A DNA stretch of 64,000 nucleotides from Cichorium intybus (GCA_023525715.1 CM042016.1:77492382-77556381); one strand, 5' to 3'; shown: positions 46,260 through 58,136, counted from the first letter of the stretch. The notes: generated from the letters alone by a model not told the origin. A program made the numbers and translations.

Positions 46260-46440
46260 TTGACTTTTTTGTTACTAATGCATTGTACTTTGAAAACTCT
46301 ATCCAGTTATAGCATTGTACTTTTGGTAGATCTTTTAAAGGACAATGCTGTAATAGGACAAAATGAAAGTACAATGCCATAATAAACAAATAAAAGAGAT
46401 TAATAGTTGCTTTTAAGTTTTACCACTGATCAATTTGATG
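46260..46440. mobile_element. MITE family B copy beside the CDPK exon
   Basis: 'ttgtactttgaaaactctat', 'ccagttatagcattgtactt', 'aaaggacaatgctgtaatag' and 'ataataaacaaataaaagag' match the fold-back arms of family B. Confidence 0.6.
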
Positions 46441-46452
46441 TTTCATTTTGTA

Positions 46453-46918
46453 GATATTACCAAAACATTTATGGAAGAATCTGTAGCCATGGAGTCACAT
46501 TCAAAAGCCGTTATACTTGTTTGTACATTCTTTAACTCTTACCTACATGAAACTCTTCAAGTACACAATCAAAAGATTCTTTCAAGTTTCAAAGTGTACA
46601 CATACAAATAAAGCAGACTGCTTGACATTAAAATTTGATTGTATAACTCTTTAAAACTTTCTTTTACTTTCTCTAGGTAGCTGGGGCATCTTATGGATCA
46701 GATCTTACCATAGTTCATGAAAATTTTGAAGCAATAAAGCTTGTAAATGGCTTTGTTGTCACTATCATTTTAAAGCCTTTTAGATTCAAAGGACAAAGGT
46801 GCCAAAATGAGGCTTGACTTTCTTGTTGACTTGATGAAATATTTAGGAATATGAGTAATAAAAATGATGCAACATATTGATTTATTTATAGGTAAAGGAC
46901 TTGATGCATAAGCTTAAG
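46453..46918 (+). other. Possible unassigned exons downstream of the CDPK fragment
   Basis: A stretch after an AG at 46453 (peptide …ITKTFMEESVAMESHSKA) and another after an AG near 46677 (peptide VAGASYGSDLTIVHENFEAIKL, followed by GT) could be exons of one old gene fragment. Family not recognised, and the link to the CDPK exon is only by proximity. Confidence 0.25.
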
Positions 46919-47743
46919 TGTAACATCCGTGTTTTGGGCCTAGGAGTTTTGGGCTTAAACCGACAAATAAAACTTAATTTGTAAATAAATAAATAAATGA
47001 ATAAATAAATTTAATATTATGTCATATTTTTATATTGTGAATAAATAAGCGAAATATAGTTTTAGAATCTACTTGAAACCAAATGTGAGAAATTTTGTCA
47101 TAAGGACTAAAAGTGTCAATTTGGCCAAACTTGCCCTAAGTAGATTTGACTAGTCATGGATTTGGAAAATTTGAAGATATATTAAAGGAATTGATGTGGA
47201 GTTTAAATTAGGTCAAATAATTCCTTGAATTAATATTAAGGACCAAATCGTTAAGAATTTTAGTGTAAGGGACCACTTATGTCAAGTTGGGAAAACTAAG
47301 GGTTAGTGTTGACTTAGCCAATGACTCAAGTGAAAGAAATAATTGTATTTGGGGCATATGTATGAATATGGAGACTTCTTTTGAGAATGTTGGACTTTTG
47401 GGGTGTTGGGTGAAGAAGGATCAATCTATAGGGACTATTATTGCCAATTGTGAAAGATGTAGAGTTTTAGATGGGGGTTCTCCCCATTTCATCCAAACAT
47501 CACGTTTTTGAGAGAAGGAGAGGAAGAGAGTGGCGATTTTGAGTGATCATGGAGGATGAGATGCTAGAGCTTGAAGATTGATCAAGGTTCTTAAAGATTC
47601 CAAGCAATCTAAGGTATAACCCCACTTTTCTAGCCATAGATTTCGAGTTTAGGTTTGGGGTTTTGAATCAATTCGAGATTTATGGTGGGATGAGGTTCTT
47701 CCTATGATTCCCCAATGTTTATTTGATGTTTCTAAGTTGTTTG
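46919..47743 (+). mobile_element. Gypsy LTR, left part (split by element B)
   Basis: Starts TGTAACATCCGTGTTTTGGG. It is continuous in sense with 61147-63299 once element B and one TSD copy are removed, giving an LTR of about 2.97 kb that ends …GTGTTTCA just before a primer site at 63303. It is the 5' LTR of an element that runs beyond the window. Confidence 0.8.
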
Positions 47744-48252
47744 TGTTGGGTGTTGAAATATGAGAATAGATGAGCAGATATAAATATTGAATCAATTACA
47801 CAATCAATCACACAATGATAATGCAACTAAGTTAATTGAACAATGAGATATGAATAACATGTGCCGAATGATTTGATTAGAACTTGGTTTTACAATTGGG
47901 TTTTCTATGTTGGAGATATACAATTTTCGTAAGTTAATCTCGTAATCTCGCTTTTGACACGGTATGGTATCACTGATATTTATACTGAATCAGTGATACC
48001 AATAGTACACCTTTTACAGAGAATATCCTATCAGTGTACTAGCCAATAGGATAGAAGATTCATGCAACACGTATTGTACTATACGCGTGCACACAAAAGA
48101 CAAGATGACAGACTGTCAAGTCTTCGGATCCTCTATGCATTGCACTTCGGAGTCTTCAGACTTCGGTGTCTTCTCTTGTTTATTCACTTCGGGGTTTTCT
48201 TCATGGGTTGGACTTCGGATATATCAACACTTCATCACAAAATTTCTCAACA
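47744..48252 (-). repeat. 3' LTR of element B
   Basis: Minus strand TGTTGAGAAATTTTG…CACCCAACA. Five CTTCGG motifs lie within about 120 bp (48119-48220). The frames at 48062-48361 are LTR sequence, repeated at 60951, and are not genes. The tract acaaagggggagat (48253-48266, minus) directly upstream is the polypurine tract. Confidence 0.93.
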
Positions 48253-49026
48253 ATCTCCCCCTTTGTGTGAAGTGTATCTGAAGCCTATACTCGTAAGTTT
48301 CTCTTGTATGCCCTCTTCAAAGTCTTCCTTACTGCAAGATACCAGTTCATATGATCTATGAACCTCTTCTTCTTCTCAGTAGAATTTGCATGGCAGGCAT
48401 TCACGTGAGAAATCATTCCTGAAATGAAGGAGGAAGGATGGAGGCCTATGTAGTCAATTTCAAAGAACTTGATTGTGACTTCGGTTTCATTTCGAAGTCC
48501 TTTGAAACTACGCCATATGGTTCATCTAAGATCTCTCCATTTTTGAATCTAGCTATGTTCCGAACTACAACAGGAGGAGTGTTCAAGGGTTGTTTGTAGT
48601 AGGAACATAGCTCCATGTCTTGTTTTGCAAATCAGAGAAGATAGTTGTTAAGAAAGCCCAGCAGGTGATTTTTGATTGTCACAGCAAACATTGCAGCATG
48701 AGCAACCTCACCACTTCGGAGAAGATCAAGAATCTGGATGAAGTCCATAGGATTCATGATTGGGAAGTCTGCAATTGTGAACCTAGATTCAACATTGTCT
48801 GCCCCCGAACAAGAAATTCATAATTTTTGAAGCCTGAATAGACTTCAGCTTCTTTGATTGAAATGATTTTCTTTATCCTGTTCAAGCTCCAAACATAGCT
48901 CTGCCGTTGAATGTATTTGACATGAAAGTTTATCTTGTTTGTCCAAAAACTTGCCTTCTGGTCATCTGGTACCGAAGAGACGAATTGAAGGAAGGAAAAA
49001 GTCTTCGGATTGAAGGGAATATCAAG

Positions 49027-50400
49027 TTAAATATCAAGCTGGATATCTTCGGAATCAACGACTTCAAAACTCCGAAGAGGAAGTCTATTAAGTACATTTG
49101 GATTTTGGAATCCAAATTCCTTGATTGCTTCAACAGTCCATTCACCATTATTTCGAGCAAATTCGTTAATCTTGATCATCAAATTGTAATCTGCTCGTCT
49201 GGCCTTATACGTTTCTTCCATGTGTGGGGCAATTATATTCTCTAGTGATCGGTCTGTTGAGTTTCCAGCTTCAACCGATCCACTAGCACCCATGCCAGTG
49301 GTTGTGATGGTTGAGGTTGTAGGACCCGCTGTGGCTGCTGGGATCTGTCTAGGTAAGCCTTGTGGCCTAGACAATCTGTCAGAAAAATTTATTAGAGGCT
49401 GAAGTGCAACTCTCAATTTTGTAATCAAATCTTGTGTGAGAGCTGCATTTGTTCGTTGCAATTCCTCTGTAAATTTGGTGACATCCGAAGAGGTTTGGGC
49501 GGCAGTGAGCTCTTCAATTTTTGCTCTTGCCTCATCAAGCTGTTTTTCAAGCTTGGTACTTTGCTGGATTTCACTCCGAAGTCCTTGCAAGGTTTTCATG
49601 ACTTCGGAGTTTGTTTTATCGGTTTTCTCAATGAAAGCATCAACCTTCTTGTTGATGGAGGTAACAACGGATTCTAGCTTCTTTTCGAAGGAGGATTGGA
49701 TCTTATTTTGTTCATCCAAGAGCTTCTTCTCAAGACTATCGACATACTCCTTTATTCCTTTGGATAAAGTGAACTCCAAGGACTCTATCTCATCGGAGAT
49801 ATCACCAATGGTCGGCTTTGTGGGGTCAAATCCTGTTTGAGCTTGAATGAGCGTGTCAAGCTTGGAGTTGAGTACTTTGTACTGTTTCATTAGTACAAAG
49901 CCTTCATCTGGTAGGTCTTCTTCTGATGCTCCTTCAACATTCAACGGAGCCATGTGAAAAGCTTCAAAGAGTGCTACCGAAGTTGGGTTTTGTCTTGGTG
50001 GTGAAATGGGTAATTCAAACTCAGGTAATGAAAAATCAATACCGGAGATGGGTACTTCAGAAGTTGGAGGAGCAGTTGTTGGTGGAGGTGGAAGAGGAAT
50101 TGTATGTGGAGGTGTTTCAGGTCTGGTTGTTTTTGGTGGTGAAGTAGGGACAGTTGTTTGTGGTGGTGTAGGTGGTTTAGTTGTTCTAGGTGGTGATGTA
50201 GGAGAAGAAGGTTGATCATCAAGCATTTCTTCTTCTTGTTCTTCTTCATGGATTGTGGATGGAGTCCTTTCTGAGTCCGAAGACTCATCCACAACCATGA
50301 TCTTTCTTTGCCTCTTCGGCTGTTTCCTCTTCGGTGTGGTTTTCACCGAAGTTTTTCTTTTCTTCTCTTCCTTTTTAGGACCACTGGGTCCACCCGCCAT
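49027..50400 (-). CDS. Element B post-pol ORF 2: proline-rich and coiled-coil protein
   Basis: 457 residues. The N-terminus is lysine/arginine-rich (possible nuclear targeting: KKEEKKRKTSVKTTPKRKQPKRQRK). Then comes an acidic stretch and a long Pro/Thr/Ser-rich region (about 70-150). A helical heptad-rich region follows (about 190-330: 'SLEKKLLDEQNKIQSSFEKK', 'EKQLDEARAKIEELTAAQ'), then a C-terminal folded-looking part ('ARRADYNLMIKINEFARNNG', 'WTVEAIKEFGFQNP'). It overlaps the preceding ORF by 58 bp in another frame. The overlap encodes basic residues in both frames, so the two may be one protein separated by a frameshift. No signal peptide or membrane helix. It corresponds to 14799-16129 in element A. 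Function unknown. Confidence 0.6.
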   Translation of the reverse strand: MAGGPSGPKKEEKKRKTSVKTTPKRKQPKRQRKIMVVDESSDSERTPSTIHEEEQEEEMLDDQPSSPTSPPRTTKPPTPPQTTVPTSPPKTTRPETPPHTIPLPPPPTTAPPTSEVPISGIDFSLPEFELPISPPRQNPTSVALFEAFHMAPLNVEGASEEDLPDEGFVLMKQYKVLNSKLDTLIQAQTGFDPTKPTIGDISDEIESLEFTLSKGIKEYVDSLEKKLLDEQNKIQSSFEKKLESVVTSINKKVDAFIEKTDKTNSEVMKTLQGLRSEIQQSTKLEKQLDEARAKIEELTAAQTSSDVTKFTEELQRTNAALTQDLITKLRVALQPLINFSDRLSRPQGLPRQIPAATAGPTTSTITTTGMGASGSVEAGNSTDRSLENIIAPHMEETYKARRADYNLMIKINEFARNNGEWTVEAIKEFGFQNPNVLNRLPLRSFEVVDSEDIQLDI

Positions 50401-51341
50401 TTCCTCTTCCCTTTTCCTTTAGGGATTTCTTTCACAGATGTCTCCTTGCTCAGATCACGTGTGGGATAAGGAATCACCAAGGTGTTGCGGTAAGAGCTTA
50501 CTTCAACACATTCCATGGGAACCTTGGAGAGCATGGCAATAGGTATTTGCGCACAGTAGACTGCGGGTTCATCATCCAATGGCGATACAGTGATTGGAGT
50601 GTACCTCATTTCGGGGAGATGGGGATCTGCAACATATCCAACTTTTTGATAATGGGCATGAACAACAATTGCCCAGAACCTCGCACTTGAAATTTCAGTC
50701 CCCTTCAGACTGTGATTGATGTGTGAACAGAAGTCGGCCCACAGAATAGAAGCGTAATCAACTTTGACATCGTAGTAGATTCCAAAGAGCAGGCTCTGAA
50801 ACGCCACACTTGCAGAATCTAATCCTGAAGTTCTTCCAGACAGACATCTGAGGAAGATACTAAAGAAGTATCTCCACAGATCGGGCAGTTGGTTCTTTTT
50901 AAACAGGCTGATCTTCTCGAGTCGGGGAAAGTAACCCATTTCGTTGAACATATCGACGAGTTGCTCAGCAGAAGGAGTCACAATCTCCTTAGGATCGTAG
51001 ATGGGAAGATGAAGAGCCTCAGCAAATTCTTCCTTGGTCAGTTGCACTTTCTTAGTTTTTCCCTTTGCATCTATGGTTTCGAAGAACACAGCTTTTACAT
51101 GATTGTTCGTGTCGAACAGGGCATTCGAGGTGTAATGTGCCCTGTGAACAAGTGCTGCTGGAATCGATGGTGTGCAGGTTAGGGCATAGCCAAGAATCGA
51201 TGTCTTCAAGCATTCAACAAGAGCATCGAAGGGCTTAGGATAGAGTTGAAGGTTGGTGCGTAGTACTAGATTTGCTGACTGGCTTTTAAGAACAGGTACT
51301 GAAATAGCTTCAGTGGTTTGAGAAGATCCTTCAGCGGCCAT
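50343..51341 (-). CDS. Element B post-pol ORF 1: 'putative plant transposon protein'-type domain
   Basis: 332 residues from MAAEGSSQTTEAI. The central part (about 60-240) has the layout of the plant-specific domain called 'putative plant transposon protein': 'VQLTKEEFAEALHLPIYDP', 'LPDLWRYFFSIFLRCLSGR', 'LLFGIYYDVKVDYASILWAD', 'ARFWAIVVHAHYQKVGYV'. Such domains occur in many plant transposon-linked proteins of unknown role. The C-terminus is strongly basic (KGKGKRKWR…KRKRRKEK), consistent with nucleic-acid binding or nuclear import. This ORF is uninterrupted, unlike gag and pol of the same element. Homologue: 16304-16876. Confidence 0.65.
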   Translation of the reverse strand: MAAEGSSQTTEAISVPVLKSQSANLVLRTNLQLYPKPFDALVECLKTSILGYALTCTPSIPAALVHRAHYTSNALFDTNNHVKAVFFETIDAKGKTKKVQLTKEEFAEALHLPIYDPKEIVTPSAEQLVDMFNEMGYFPRLEKISLFKKNQLPDLWRYFFSIFLRCLSGRTSGLDSASVAFQSLLFGIYYDVKVDYASILWADFCSHINHSLKGTEISSARFWAIVVHAHYQKVGYVADPHLPEMRYTPITVSPLDDEPAVYCAQIPIAMLSKVPMECVEVSSYRNTLVIPYPTRDLSKETSVKEIPKGKGKRKWRVDPVVLKRKRRKEKLR

Positions 51342-51469
51342 TGATGGTCGGATGGAAAAGATGAAGAAGATGAGAAGTTTGTGAATTTCTTTGAGAGTAA
51401 TTTTGCAGGGAGAGATGAGCTTTGTGTTCGCGTAAAGAATGTAATGGAAGGGGTGAGAAGTTTATACAA

Positions 51470-53521
51470 TATTTGTGGTCCCTAGGTCATTAAATGCACG
51501 TTTGAAGTGGTCCAGTAGAAACAGGACACCTCAGCAGCTGCTCGTCCCACTTTCTCTGCAAAAAGGAGAAATACACGGCTGTCAGTTATAATGATTCAAA
51601 ATTTGAACCGTTAACTTTTTGAGACGTCATTATGATTAATGGTTTTCATTTAATTCTTATTGACCGCTGTACGCAAACAGTTAAGACTCAGGGAATGTTT
51701 GTCTATGTTGTTTATCATAAATGTGGAAATCATTTGAACATTTAATTGACTTCGTAGTTATGAAAAATTATGACCGTTGAGGTTACGCTTCGGAGCATAG
51801 AGTTCATCACTTCGGTGATTTTACTATTGACTCTGAAGAGTATTCTGTCACTTCGGTGATTGACAAATGATTGCAAAGTGTTCATCAATGCACCGAACTC
51901 CATGTGTTTTTCTCTTTGTTTTTCTATACGTTTTTTATTTTACTTTTGACTGATGCAATATGTCGTTTAACCTTAGCTTTCATGAATATTATGAAAATAT
52001 GATTTAACGAATTAAAGTTCAGAATCATTCGAGTCATGTTGGAAGTCCATTTTTCATTTAGAAGTTTGTTTGATTCAATATCGATCATGAGTGTATAAGT
52101 CTAATCACCCCATCACTAACTTGATTTCGCATTTGGAAACGTGTTTTGAGTTGTGCTTATGTGCTTCAAAATTTTCAAATATAATAAAGATAACATCCTT
52201 TGCATTTGAAATTTAAAGAAGTTTTCATTCGTGATTTGAACATCAGAAGTGTTTATGAAGTTGAATTTGATTGTTTTGAAGGTTCATTTGAAAAATTTAT
52301 TGCTTTTCATCGGTTGAAGTGTTTGGATACTTAGCTCAGATGACAAGCCTTTGAACTTCGTACACCACTCCAACTTTATCATTTAAGACAGACTACTTGA
52401 AATGTTCATATTCTTCTACAAAGTACTCGACTATGTTATAGGAGTTCATTGTATTGTTATTTAAAACAGAAGAATAAGCCTTTGAATGCTGATTTTTCTT
52501 TTGCATTCCTTTGGTTAACTTTCGATTTTTGTTTGTCTTTGTTTCTTTTGACAATTGTTTTCTGTATTTCTTTCTTGTTTTCTATTTTGATTTTTGCTTT
52601 TGTTTTCTGTTATAAATTTCCTTATCCGAAGATATAGAACATCACCATTTGGTTTCTTTCTTTGGTGCCTTTTGTTTTTGTTTCAAACAATCCTTGTGGG
52701 TGAAAATCTTCATATAGTTCAATTTTGTATCATTTAATGAAAAGAGATGTAAATTTACTTATCAAACAATGTTGGTTCTATTTTTGAGGAAAACTTCGGA
52801 GCACTTGAATTATCCTGTGTAGTTTTGAGGCTACATGATCAGTTCGAAGTTGAAGCGAGTCAAGTTTCGAAGGGTGGTTAGAAATAGAAAATATGTTAAG
52901 GTTATTGAAATCAAACAAGGCTTCAAATTGTAAAATAGCCTTGACCTCACTTCGAAGTCTGTTTTCTTACCAATGTTTCAAGTCGATTCCCAAATACCTT
53001 TTAGTGCAATATGGTATGATTTTCAGAATCTAAAATCAAAGTTTTGTCCTTTAATTGGTTAATTAATGAGAGAAAAGTTAAACTTTGTCATTGTGCATCA
53101 GAATTTTCCTTCTGTTTGGTATGAATTTTCTTGTTTTTGAATTTCCTTTGACTTAAACAACTCTTAATATTTATCCTTAAAGGATGAAGTCAACATTTGT
53201 TCAAATAGTTTTTCAAATTTGAAGATTTTATTCTGAAGAAAAGTTTGTTCCGCAGACCTCCGAAGTGATATTTTACTTCGGAGTGCTGCGGTGCTGTTCC
53301 GAGTGTTTTTGCTTGTTTTTCTCCGATGAGCTCCGAAGTCAAAATTGACTTCGGGGGTCTGCGGAGATTTGTGTTTTTGTAATAACTTTTTTTTTGAATT
53401 CCAAGTGTTTTTGCTTGTTTTTCTCCGATGAGCTCCGAAGTCAAAATTGACTTCGGGGGTCTGCGGAGATTATTATTTTTATTAATTTTCTGAACAGAGT
53501 AAGAGTGAACAAATCTGGAAT
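51470..53521 (-). other. Element B spacer between pol and post-pol ORFs, rich in CTTCGGAG motifs
   Basis: About 2 kb without a credible ORF. Many CTTCGG/CCGAAG occurrences are present, several as inverted pairs: ctccgaagt-8 bp-acttcggag at about 53258-53283, and ccgaagtcaa-aa-ttgacttcgg twice, about 102 bp apart (near 53333 and 53435), within a tandem duplication of about 68 bp. Confidence 0.75.
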
Positions 53522-54898
53522 TTATTGAAGAGTTGATCCATCTATCATTCCAAGTCCCCGAACGATTCTTGTGAATGCTTCTTCATTTAGAGCCTTTGTG
53601 AAGATATCGGCCAATTGTTCTGTAGTGTGAACAAAGTTCACCTCAATATTCCCCTCCTCAACATGACTTTTGATGAAGTGGTAGCGGAGAGCTATATGCT
53701 TTGTCTTGGAATGTTGAACTGGATTGTGGCATATGCGAATTGCACTTTGAGAGTCACAGAACAAAGGAATTTTTATCATATTAATGGCATAGTCTTTCAA
53801 TTGACTTTGAATCCAAATGATCTGCGAAGTGCATGCTGCAGCTGCTACATATTCAGCCTCTACGGTGGAGATAGAGACACAAGTTTGTTTCTTGGATTGC
53901 CAGCTGATAAGTTTTCCATCTAAGAATTGACAACCCCGTGAAGTGCTCTTGCGATCAATAGAGAATCCACCAAGATCAGAGTCTGAGTATGCTTGAATGT
54001 AGAAACCAGAGTTTGCTGGATACCACAGACCATAAGCAGTAGTTCCATGAAGATATCGGAATATTGTCTTAACAGCAGCCAAGTGAGGTTCCCTTGGATC
54101 AGCCTGATATCTTGCACAATTGCAGACTGAAAACATGATGTCAGGACGACTGGCTGTAAGATAGAGCAATGATCCAATCATGCTTCGGTATTGTTGTATG
54201 TCGGCCTTTGGTTTGTCCAATGACAGATTTAACCTTGTACCTGCAGGCAGAGGAACTTTTGCTTTGGAGCAATTAGTCATTCCGAAGCGTTCAAGCAGAC
54301 TCTTCGCATATTTTTGTTGATTGATGAATATCCCCTCCTTAGATTGTTTGATTTGTAAACCAAGAAAAAAGTTTATTTTTCCCATCATACTCATTTGAAA
54401 TTTGCTTTTCATCAGTTTTTCAAAGTCTTTTGACAAATTAGGGTCAGTAGATCCAAAGATTATGTCATCAACATAAATTTTGACTAACATCAAGTGGGAT
54501 CCAACTTTCTTTCTAAAAAGTGTTGGATCTACTGATCCCTGTTTGAAGTTTGATTCTTTTAAAAATCTGGTCAAGGTTTCATACCAAGCTCTTGGAGCTT
54601 GTTTTAAACCATAGACTGCTTTGTCTAGCACATAACAATAATTCGGATGAGTTTTACTTTCAAAACCAGGTGGTTGTTCAACAAAAACGGTTTCCTCGAG
54701 ATCACCATTCAGAAAAGCACATTTAACGTCCATTTGATAGACTTCAAAATTTTTGTGTGCAGCATAAGCTAAAAATATCCGAACTGATTCGAGTTTGGCA
54801 ACAGGAGCAAAAGTTTCTTCATAATCAATCCCCTCATGTTGAGCCTTCGGTGTCCAGCTTGTTGTGGTACACCCATTTGAGACCAACAATTGAGGCAT
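53522..54898 (-). pseudogene. Element B reverse transcriptase and RNase H
   Basis: 458 residues open. The reverse transcriptase opens with 'YEETFAPVAKLESVRIFLA', continues 'VYQMDVKCAFLNGDLEE' and 'YGLKQAPRAWYETL', and has the catalytic box 'VKIYVDDIIFGSTD'. RNase H shows 'AYSDSDLGGFSIDRKSTS', 'SISTVEAEYVAAAACTSQ', 'CDSQSAIRI' and 'TKHIALRYHFIKS', ending 'QLADIFTKALNE'. Catalytic acidic residues appear present. The frame change at 54834-54898 relative to integrase breaks the polyprotein. Enzymes of retrotransposon replication; expression is not supported. Confidence 0.9.
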
Positions 54899-56534
54899 TT
54901 GCAGGTTTTGGAATTAGCCTCCAGACTTTGTTTCTTTCAAATTCTTCTAATTCCAATTGCATTGCTTCAATCCAGTCTGAGTGATCAAATGCATCTTTGA
55001 CGTTCTTAGGTTCTACCTTAGAGATAAAGACATTGAACATGCACAACTCTGAATTTTTGTTGAGATTTAATTGCTTTTGGTGAAGTTGTGCACGAGTCAG
55101 TACTTTATCTCGAACATCACCAATGACAAGTGATGGAGGATGATTTTTCGTCCATTTGTCCAGAGGAGGATAGTTTAGATAAAAATCAGGAGGTCCTTCA
55201 GCATCGATGTCCTCAATGTCTGAGGGATATCCCGATGTGGAGGGAAAATCATCCATTAGCAAGTGATTATTCGAGTTTGTGTTGTTTTGTGGTGTGTGTA
55301 TTTGTGAGGTTGAGTTTGATATGTGTTCCCCCTGGATGTTTGTTGGAGTTGAAGAAGTGGTAGCTTTATCCGAAGCGATTGTTGTGGCTGAATTCGGAGT
55401 TGCAATCTCTGGCTCCCCCTGGATTGTTGGATGCATGGATATGATATTTGAAATTGACTGGGGAGTAGAGACACTTGCATTTTCAATACTCTGGTTGGAT
55501 GGCTCCCCCTCAACAGAAGATGGTCTTTGTATGCTGCATGTAGAAGAGTCATCGGGTCCGTCTGTGAGCTTGGAGAGTTCGGACTCATGGTTGTCTGGTG
55601 CTCTGACTTTGGAGTCCACAGCTCTCTCAGGTTGATCAAATAAAAGTGAGAAGTCTGTGTCGAATGTTGTGATTTGAGTAGCTTCTACTGCAGGGTTTGG
55701 AAAGATTGAAGACATAGGAAATGGATGCAGAGACTTCTTGATGTAGTAGTCATCAAACCTTAGATTAAAGGTTTCTTCGATTTTGCAAGTTTTCTTATTC
55801 ATGACTCTGTAGGCTTTTGAGTCATGAGAGTAACCAAGAAAGATGCCTTCTTCTGATTTGTTATCGAACTTGGTTAAATGATCCTTCATGTTTAAGATAA
55901 AACACCTACAACCAAAAATGTGAAGGAATTTGACATTTGGCTTTCTTCGGTTGAGTACTTCGTAAGGTGTAATATGGAATCTTTTGTGAATATAGGATAT
56001 GTTTTGAGTAAAGCATGCAGTAGAAATTGCTTCGGCCCAGAAGTACATGGGCAAATTTGCAAAGTTGAGCATTGTTCTTGCAGCTTCACACAGGGAGCGA
56101 TTTCTTCTTTCTACAACACCGTTTTGTTGAGGAGTGTAAGGTGCTGAGAAGTTGTGGTTAATTCCCTTCAACTTCAAGAATCCATCAAGAGTCTGATTTT
56201 TGAACTCCGAACCGTTGTCACTGTGCACAGTTCGGACTTTCTTGTTTAGCATTAATTCCATTTTCTTTATAAAGTTGATGATTTCTTCAGCTGCATCGGA
56301 CTTGTTTCGGAGAAATATCACCCAAGTAAACCTTGAATAATCATCAACAATAACCAGAATGTACTTCTTCTTTCCTATTGACTCTATAGCAGATGGTCCA
56401 CACAAATCTATGTATAGAACGGAAAGTGGTTCGGTGATTTTGGGGTTGATCACTGTAGGATGTCTTTGTTTTGTCTGCTTGCCATGTTCACATGCAGAGC
56501 AGAGAGAATCATTGTCAAATTTGAGAGCAGGCAT
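54834..56534 (-). pseudogene. Element B integrase
   Basis: 566 residues open. The CxxC half of the integrase zinc finger (CSACEHGKQ) is at about residue 12. The core has 'LYIDLCGPS', 'ILVIVDDYSRFTWV', 'VRTVHSDNGSEF' and 'SAPYTPQQNGVVERRNRS' (D,D,E residues). The GKQ/KARF-like C-terminal part ('KFLHIFGCRCFI', 'KSEEGIFLGYSHDSKAYRV') and a Ser/Thr/Pro-rich linker to RT follow. The upstream stop splits the zinc finger from its two histidines in the preceding ORF; that stop could be a single C-to-T change. Confidence 0.9.
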
Positions 56535-56537
56535 TCC

Positions 56538-57044
56538 TCAAACCAAATCCATGGCCACCAATTTGTTCAGATCTTTGAAGTTCAGGTGGGCAAGTCTTCG
56601 GTGCCATAACCAGCTGACATCTGAGTTGGCTTTGGAGAGAAGACATAAAGATTGCCCACCGGTCACTGGCTTTAGATTTAAGGGAAACATCGATCCCTTC
56701 CTTTCTGATTTCAGTAAGACTTCGTTTGTTGCTTCTTTGGTGATTACACTCCCTTGGTTGTTGAAAGTTACAGCATTTCCCGTTCCAACCACCAATTGAG
56801 ATATACTCACAAGATTATGTTTTAATCCTTCAACAAATGCCACTCGGTTGATAGTGAATTGGCCATTTGTTATTTTTCCATATCCCCGAATTGGACATGT
56901 TTCATTATTACCAAAGCGTACGTTTCCAGCATCATCCAAATTCCTGTAATCCCTGAGATATTCCTTTCTCCCCGTCATATGTCTTGAGCAGCCACTGTCC
57001 ATGTACCATTTTGAATCATACCGCTCATCAGACATAACCTGCAA
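56538..57044 (-). pseudogene. Element B protease and pre-integrase segment
   Basis: 168 residues. An aspartic protease of Copia type shows the active site D-S-G at residues 16-18 within 'YMDSGCSRHMTGRKEY'. 'HNLVSISQL' follows. The pre-integrase block 'SWLWHRRLAHLNFKDLNKL' carries the two zinc-ligand histidines. A stop ends the frame directly before the integrase ORF. A gap with stops (57045-57213) separates it from the preceding ORF. Confidence 0.9.
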
Positions 57045-57213
57045 TCAATCAAGAAGGAGTTGGTACCCAATCAATCTTGGGTCCTCAGGGTAAGCAAAGG
57101 ATTCTTGAATCCATTTTTCTACGGCCTCTTCAGAGATTTCATTTGCATTTAAATTAATCAAATTCTCACAAGCCTCATGCAGTGAACATGATTCTGAAAT
57201 GTTTGAGCAGGAT

Positions 57214-58131
57214 TCAGAGGAATTTGTATTTGAAATCGATGAGTCCGAAGTGACTGACAGAGTGACACACTTCGGAACCCATTTTTGAATGGAAATTGAA
57301 TGAGAGATCTTTATCCTTGAATATTTCCAAATTGTTGTCCAGCCATTTGTGGAATGTATCTATCAGATTATTTCCTTTTGAAAATGTTTTCTTCGTTGAT
57401 TTTCGAGATTTAGGATTTGGAAAGTTAGGTTTCGTTGGTGTAAAGGTTGATTTTTCATTTCGAATCTTAACTTCTGAGATTTTTGAGCAAACGGGTTTTG
57501 TACCAGAAGTTGAGGCAATTGCTTCATTTTGTTTCAAGTCTCTAAAAGAAGTTTTTCTTTTCACAAGATTTAGAGTTTGCTTGATTTTTGAATTCACAAC
57601 AGTGGGTTTTTGAGTTGGTTTTGAAATCACCACTGCTGATTTTGGGTTTTGTAGAACTTGTTGTGTAGTTTTGTTTATAGAGACTTTTGATTTTGAAATT
57701 TCATTTTCAAGATTGTGTGAAAAAGGAACACATTCACAAGATTCCATTAATTCCAATACATCCATCTTCGGAACTGTGGGTTTTTCCACAACCTGAATTT
57801 GTTTGTAGTTTCTATTAATGTAAATGTGATCTTCGTTCTTGAGATTTAGTAAGTGTGACATGTTTTTGGGCACTTTCTCTTTTTCAAAACAAAGACGATT
57901 ATACACGTTGTGGCCGTATAGTTCTTGTTTCCTTATATTTATTTTTACTTCCATTATCTCATTCAATTCATTCTCGACCATTTTGGATGATGAGTAAAAT
58001 CCTTCATTTGTAACTGTGGAGTTATCCTCGTCAAGAAGTTTTTGCAATTCATTATCAATTAGGGATAATCCACCGGGTTTTACAAAAATTGTGTTTTTGA
58101 AGTAAGAAACTTTAGGATAGATACATGCCAA
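57214..58131 (-). pseudogene. Element B gag-pol linker region
   Basis: 305 residues, Lys/Ser/Asn-rich, no catalytic motif ('YIYINRNYKQIQVVEKPTVP'-like linker, basic C-terminal half). It lies between the zinc-knuckle Gag and protease, as in long Sirevirus gag-pol. Its frame differs from that of the preceding ORF, so a 1-nt shift near 58205 is inferred. Confidence 0.6.
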
Positions 58132-58136
58132 ATGGA

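Noticed and set aside
48062..48361. 99-residue frame as a gene
   Set aside because: It lies inside an LTR and recurs at 60951 in the partner LTR.
49027..51341. Calling the post-pol ORFs an envelope gene
   Set aside because: Position fits the Sirevirus env-like slot, but no signal peptide, transmembrane helix or cleavage-like site is visible.
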